This document shows positions 16,217 through 19,478 of a stretch of DNA of 19,478 bases, piece by piece. Location: assembly GCA_021800315.1 (NCBI GenBank), contig JAJYZD010000035.1:1-19478 (forward strand), read 5' to 3'. The first letter of the stretch is position 1. Every line of letters begins with the position of its first letter. A program made the translations under genes and the position numbers. This DNA comes from Bacillota bacterium. Lineage in GTDB: Bacteria > Bacillota > Desulfotomaculia > Desulfotomaculales > JAJYZD01. Under the pieces are notes generated by a model that saw only the letters and a list, made by a program, of their open reading frames with translations, was not told the origin of the DNA and did not search any database.

Positions 16217-17072
16217 CGAGGTCCTGCGGTCCATCTGGCGCAACGGCTGGCTATCCTTCGCCTCGGTGGTCACCGTGGCCATTTCCCTGTTCATCCTGGG
16301 ATTCACCACCTTGCTGGTGCTGAACATCAACAGTCTGGCGGGGAACCTGGAGTCCGGGGTGGAAATGACCGTCTTTCTTCAAAACGATGCCAGTCCCGGT
16401 CAAATCCAGGCCCTCGGCAACCAACTGCAAGCCCTGCCCGGGGTCACCTTGGTGCAGTTCGTCTCCAAGGAGCAGGCTTTGGCTCAAATCAGGCAGAATA
16501 TGGGCTCCCAGGCCGGTCTTCTCTCCGGCCTGGGGCAGGACAACCCCCTGCCCGACGCCTTCCAGGTCAAGGCGGTCAACGCGGCGGACATCCCCGCCCT
16601 GGCCGGGCAGGTGGAAGGTATGGCCGGGGTTGACCAGGTGCGGTACGGTCAGGGAGTGGTGGAGAAGCTGCTGGCGGTGACCCACTGGCTGCGGGTGGGC
16701 GGCCTGGTGATGATGATCCTTGTCGGGATCTCGGCTGTTTTCCTCATCGCCACCACCATCCGGGTATCCGTGCACGCCCGGCGCTACGAGATCGGCATCA
16801 TGAAGTTTCTCGGCGCCACCAACTGGTTTGTACGCGGCCCTTTCCTCATGGAAGGGGTGACCCTGGGTTTTGCCGGCTCTCTCCTGGCCGGGGCGGTCGT
16901 CTACCTCGGCTACTCTTACATGGTCGACGCCGTGCAAACGACCCTGCCCTTCATCCAGCCGGTCGATGCTTCCGCTACCCTGCTGGCGGTGGTGGGGGGG
17001 CTTCTGGTGCTCGGAGTGCTGATAGGGGCGGCGGGGAGTCTTTTGTCCATGCGCCGTTACCTGAGGGTCTGA
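16185..17072 (+). CDS. ftsX: Cell division protein FtsX (permease-like)
   Basis: A membrane partner of FtsE with the usual plan: a short cytoplasmic N-terminus (RTMERHLNEVLRSIWRNGWL), a first helix (about 20-45), an extracellular domain (about 50-165) that in other species contacts peptidoglycan hydrolases or their activators, then three helices with the FtsX box YEIGIMKFLGATNWFVRGPFLMEG. GTG 16185 gives (M)RLRTMERH, in line with relatives; GTG 16173 in the same frame is possible and adds four residues. With 295 residues it is of family length. It is translated together with ftsE. Confidence 0.95.
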   Translation: MRLRTMERHLNEVLRSIWRNGWLSFASVVTVAISLFILGFTTLLVLNINSLAGNLESGVEMTVFLQNDASPGQIQALGNQLQALPGVTLVQFVSKEQALAQIRQNMGSQAGLLSGLGQDNPLPDAFQVKAVNAADIPALAGQVEGMAGVDQVRYGQGVVEKLLAVTHWLRVGGLVMMILVGISAVFLIATTIRVSVHARRYEIGIMKFLGATNWFVRGPFLMEGVTLGFAGSLLAGAVVYLGYSYMVDAVQTTLPFIQPVDASATLLAVVGGLLVLGVLIGAAGSLLSMRRYLRV

Positions 17073-17076
17073 GCGG

Positions 17077-17105
17077 TTGTAATTTCTCCCACCGTGTTGT
17101 AGTAT
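17077..17105 (+). promoter_or_regulatory. Possible promoter of ctpA
   Basis: TTGTAA (17077-17082), 17 bp, TAGTAT (17100-17105), four of six matches in each box, located between ftsX and the protease gene. TATATT (17103-17108) is an alternative -10 with poor spacing. Confidence 0.3.
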
Positions 17106-17141
17106 ATTAGGGCAGACGGGTGTTGATCAGGTTGGGCGCGG

Positions 17142-17168
17142 CTTTACCCCGGTTAAACCGGGGTAAAG
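17142..17168 (+). other. 27-bp near-perfect inverted repeat before ctpA
   Basis: The arm CTTTACCCCGGTT (17142-17154) and its reverse complement AACCGGGGTAAAG (17156-17168) are separated by a single A. As RNA it would form an 11-bp stem with a 5-nt loop. No T tract follows on the + strand (GTCTGTCAGG). It could be a binding site or a leader hairpin between ftsX and ctpA; its core resembles the motifs at 6882-6912. Confidence 0.6.
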
Positions 17169-17208
17169 GTCTGTCAGGGACAAACGGGGTGGAAGGAAGG
17201 TTCGCCAA

Positions 17209-18387
17209 ATGGAACCAACGAGGGAAAAAGGATCCTTTGTTACGGCGGGCAGGGTTCTGGCCGCCATAGGGATACTGGTGTTGCTCATGATCCTGGGAGG
17301 CGGCTGGGCCGTGGCCAGCAACTTCGACAACCTGGGCAACCTGACCAGGGTGGTGGCACTGATGCGCACTCAGGGCATTTATAAAGTTTCGACGAGTCGC
17401 CTGGTGGAAGGTGCCATTGAAGGCATGGTCGGATCCCTCAACGACCCCTATTCCGTTTACCTGACCCCGGTCAACTACAACCGGCTCCAGCAGCAGCTTC
17501 AGGGCTCCTTCGCCGGGTTGGGCATGGAGGTGACCATCAACAAAAAGGACAACTACCTCACGGTCAAGAGCACCATAAAGGGGACTCCCGCCCAGCAGGC
17601 GGGGATCCGGGCCAACGACGCCATCCTCAGGATCAATTCCCGCGACACCAGGGGCATGGATCTGGAAACGGCGGTCGGTCTCTTGCGGGGCCCGGTGGGT
17701 TCCAAGGTCACCCTGACTATAGCCGGGGGGGGGGCAACCGGGCCGGTCCGGCAGGTGGCCTTGGTGCGCCGGCAGATCAACGTACCGACGGTGGCCGGTC
17801 AGATGGTCGCTCCCGGGATCGGCTACGTGGCTATCTCCCAGTTCGGCGCGAAGACCACGGACGAGATGAAGGCCCAGTTGGTATCCCTGATGAGCCAGAA
17901 TCTGAACGGGCTGATCCTCGACCTCCGGGACAATCCCGGGGGAGAACTGCAGTCCGCCGTCAGCGTGGCCGACTTCTTCCTGCCCAAGGGCAGCCCGGTG
18001 GTCTACATCGACTCCAATTCCGGCCAGGAGGTTCTGAGACAGACCGTGAATCCCCTGGTCAAGGTACCCGTGGTGGTCCTGGTTAACGGCAACACGGCCA
18101 GCGCCGCCGAAATCCTGGCCGGTGCCATCAAGGATACCGGGGTCGGTATCCTGGTCGGGACCAAGACCTTCGGCAAAGGCGTGGTCCAGACCGTCTACCC
18201 GTTGTCCGGCGGGGCCGGCCTCAAGCTCACCACCGCCCGTTACCTGACGCCGAACAAGCACTATATCCAGCACAAGGGCATTGAGCCCGACGTCGTGGTT
18301 GCCAATCCGGCCGACAACAAGCCCGACCTCCAATATGACCGGGCTATGAAGATAATACAGGAAAAAGTCAAAGTCAACGCGGCCTGA
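17209..18387 (+). CDS. ctpB: Carboxy-terminal processing protease (S41 family, CtpA/CtpB-like)
   Basis: 392 residues. An N-terminal membrane anchor (about 15-36) places it outside the membrane or between the spore membranes. A PDZ domain (about 98-185; GSFAGLGMEVTI ... PAQQAGIRANDAIL) precedes the S41 catalytic domain with the Ser/Lys dyad: Ser298 in NGNTASAAEI and Lys323 in TKTFGKGVVQ. In B. subtilis the neighbour-equivalent CtpB cleaves SpoIVFA and helps activate sigma-K in sporulation; the symbol is chosen from position and is an inference. ATG 17209 follows AAGGAAGG. A run of ten G (17725-17734) lies in the PDZ-coding part. Confidence 0.93.
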   Translation: MEPTREKGSFVTAGRVLAAIGILVLLMILGGGWAVASNFDNLGNLTRVVALMRTQGIYKVSTSRLVEGAIEGMVGSLNDPYSVYLTPVNYNRLQQQLQGSFAGLGMEVTINKKDNYLTVKSTIKGTPAQQAGIRANDAILRINSRDTRGMDLETAVGLLRGPVGSKVTLTIAGGGATGPVRQVALVRRQINVPTVAGQMVAPGIGYVAISQFGAKTTDEMKAQLVSLMSQNLNGLILDLRDNPGGELQSAVSVADFFLPKGSPVVYIDSNSGQEVLRQTVNPLVKVPVVVLVNGNTASAAEILAGAIKDTGVGILVGTKTFGKGVVQTVYPLSGGAGLKLTTARYLTPNKHYIQHKGIEPDVVVANPADNKPDLQYDRAMKIIQEKVKVNAA

Positions 18388-18447
18388 TAAGATGGTTTTC
18401 GCCGGGGCCGTCCGCTTCCCGCCCGGGGGGCCGGCCCACCCGGACCC

Positions 18448-18486
18448 GGGAACGCCTTTTCGGCCCGTTGCCCTTTCCTGATTTTT
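18448..18486 (+). terminator. Weak terminator candidate after ctpA
   Basis: GGGAACG (18448-18454) can pair with CGTTGCCC (18466-18473) with one bulged base, followed by TTTCCTGATTTTT (18474-18486). The stem is short, but the T-rich tract and position after ctpA support the call. Confidence 0.35.
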
Positions 18487-18493
18487 CCGGAGG

Positions 18494-18521
18494 TTGACTT
18501 GGCGGAGGAAAAGGATATAAT
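18494..18521 (+). promoter_or_regulatory. Sigma-A-type promoter of cooT
   Basis: TTGACT (18494-18499), 16 bp, TATAAT (18516-18521). The start of transcription would be near 18528, which leaves a 40-nt leader and rules out the longer reading of the next gene that would start at 18499. Confidence 0.7.
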
Positions 18522-18567
18522 CGAGAGGGGGGGAGAGTCCTTCCCTTTACTTCCGGGGGTGATTGGA

Positions 18568-18762
18568 ATGTGTGAGGCCAACGCTTACCTGCGGCGCGGC
18601 GACAAGGACGAACTGTACCTGGAAATGGTGGATAAGGTTTTACCCCAGCCCGAAGGTCTGGTCCTGGAGGACATATTCGGCCGGCGCAAGGTATTGAAAG
18701 GCCGGATCCTGGAGCTGGCCCTGGTCGACCACCGTATTGTGCTGGAGGAAGATCCCAAATAG
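18568..18762 (+). CDS. cooT: CooT-family small nickel-binding protein
   Basis: 64 residues: MCEANAYL ... DKDELYLEMVDKVLPQPEGL, then VLEDIFGRRKVLKGRILELAL and a hydrophobic end HRIVLEE. The Cys at position 2, the DIFG.....GRI box and the length fit CooT, whose studied member binds one nickel per dimer through Cys2 and assists carbon monoxide dehydrogenase maturation. ATG 18568 follows GGGGGTGA; the in-frame extension to 18499 overlaps the promoter. No nickel enzyme or CooC/CooJ-like gene is nearby, so its client here is unknown. Confidence 0.8.
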   Translation: MCEANAYLRRGDKDELYLEMVDKVLPQPEGLVLEDIFGRRKVLKGRILELALVDHRIVLEEDPK

Positions 18763-18774
18763 GAAAGTTGCCAG

Positions 18775-19437
18775 GTGGAACAGGAAGCACGGCGCCTCGG
18801 GGCGAAAGATATCTCCGGGGTGATTTTTTTGACACTGGCGGACATCAGGCGGGAGATGGACGACTGCCAGACCTGCGGGCTGGGCCGGGGGCGGCGAAAC
18901 CTCGTTTTCGGCGAGGGCGACGAGGCCGCCCGGCTGATGCTGATCGGCGAGGGGCCCGGGGCGGACGAGGACCGGCTGGGTCGGCCTTTTGTCGGCGCGG
19001 CCGGCCAGTTGTTGGACCGGATCCTGGCCGCAGTGGATATCACCAGGGAGGAAGTCTATATCGCCAACGTGGTCAAGTGCCGGCCGCCGGGCAACCGGAC
19101 GCCCTCGCCGGCCGAGGCGGGGGCCTGCCTGCCCTGGCTTTTCCGGCAACTGGAGACCATTCGGCCGGCCGTCATCGTTCTCCTGGGTGCCACCGCCTTC
19201 AAGTACCTGATCGGGGGTACGACCGGCATCACGGTCGTCCGGGGCAAGTGGCTGACCACGAAAAGCGGCATCGCCGTGATGCCCACCTACCACCCGGCGG
19301 CCCTCCTGCGGAACCCCGGCTGGAAGAAGCCGGTGTGGGAGGACTTCCAGCAAGTCCGGGACCGCTATAATGATGTCATAGACCCCACGCCTAAAGGCGG
19401 GGGCTTGCGGAGGAAACTCCAAGGGCCTGCGTCTTAA
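18775..19437 (+). CDS. Uracil-DNA glycosylase, family 4 (iron-sulfur type)
   Basis: Removes uracil from DNA as the first step of base-excision repair. Up to 220 residues. Four cysteines (31, 34, 102, 118) are placed to bind a 4Fe-4S cluster. Motif GEGPGADEDRLGRPFVGAAG (58-77), the KCRPPGNRTP box (101-110) and HPAALLRNP (173-181) are typical of thermophile-type UDG. The GTG at 18775 is possible, but TTG 18829, 6 bp after GGGGTGA, may be the true start (202 residues). The last 17 or so codons (after the conserved VWEDFQQVRDRY) are supplied by the repeat element beginning near 19381, so the native C-terminus seems to have been replaced. Confidence 0.93.
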   Translation: MEQEARRLGAKDISGVIFLTLADIRREMDDCQTCGLGRGRRNLVFGEGDEAARLMLIGEGPGADEDRLGRPFVGAAGQLLDRILAAVDITREEVYIANVVKCRPPGNRTPSPAEAGACLPWLFRQLETIRPAVIVLLGATAFKYLIGGTTGITVVRGKWLTTKSGIAVMPTYHPAALLRNPGWKKPVWEDFQQVRDRYNDVIDPTPKGGGLRRKLQGPAS

Positions 19438-19478
19438 GGCGGGAAAGCGGTATAAGTTGCTCGCAAGGGCACAACTAT
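19381..19478 (+). ncRNA. Structured RNA element, copy 2, cut by the window edge
   Basis: From 19389 the sequence repeats about 71 nt of the minus-strand element at 14998-14928. It starts with a hairpin CCCC-a-CGCC-TAAA-GGCG-GGGG (19383-19403). Next comes GGAG-GAAA-CTCC (19409-19420), a stem closed by a GNRA-type GAAA tetraloop and extended by CTT/AAG. Near the edge AAGTTG/CAACT can pair. The tetraloop shows that the RNA strand is the + strand. The element overlaps the end of the uracil-DNA glycosylase frame and continues to the right; an IscB-like gene could follow outside the window. Confidence 0.5.

Noticed and set aside
19381..19478. RNase P RNA or a riboswitch at the right edge
   Set aside because: GGAGGAAACTCC superficially recalls the GAGGAAAGUCC of RNase P RNA, but the flanking conserved blocks are missing and the sequence is a dispersed repeat. 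I matched no known riboswitch core.

Overview
The window reads as GC-rich chromosomal DNA of an endospore-forming Firmicute, most likely a clostridial relative of Desulfotomaculum or Pelotomaculum (Peptococcaceae). This rests on GerA-family germination genes, a CBO0543-type membrane protein, the gene order, and frequent GTG/TTG starts behind strong purine-rich ribosome binding sites. The taxonomic call is an inference.

Backbone: the + strand carries hpf, secA, prfB (with its +1 frameshift site), a YitT/YvjA-type membrane protein, ftsE, ftsX and a CtpA/CtpB-type protease. As I remember it, this is the order around secA in Bacillus subtilis (hpf-secA-prfB-yvjA-cccB-ftsEX-ctpB). The genes cover ribosome hibernation, protein export, translation termination and control of cell-wall hydrolysis. 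A CooT-type small protein and a family 4 uracil-DNA glycosylase follow.

The backbone is interrupted twice. Between prfB and yvjA (about 4.7-12.2 kb) lie a CBO0543-like gene, two minus-strand genes for membrane proteins (one with an internal duplication), and a germination receptor operon in the order A-C-B-B. The second B gene arose from a tandem duplication of about 1.16 kb that also copied the last codons of the C gene. Between yvjA and ftsE (about 13.1-15.5 kb) lie an MNT-HEPN toxin-antitoxin-like pair with a 16-bp perfect palindrome in its leader, a thymidylate kinase of the eukaryotic/archaeal kind, and about 870 bp without a convincing protein gene.

The least expected feature is in that 870-bp stretch: a roughly 220-nt, strongly base-paired sequence on the minus strand. 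Its first ~71 nt recur on the + strand at the right end of the window, where they run into the 3' end of the uracil-DNA glycosylase gene. I interpret these as two copies of a mobile structured RNA, possibly of the HEARO (IscB omega-RNA) type. That identity is a hypothesis; the repeat and its base pairing are visible directly. The left edge holds a fragment of a tyrosine recombinase on the minus strand.
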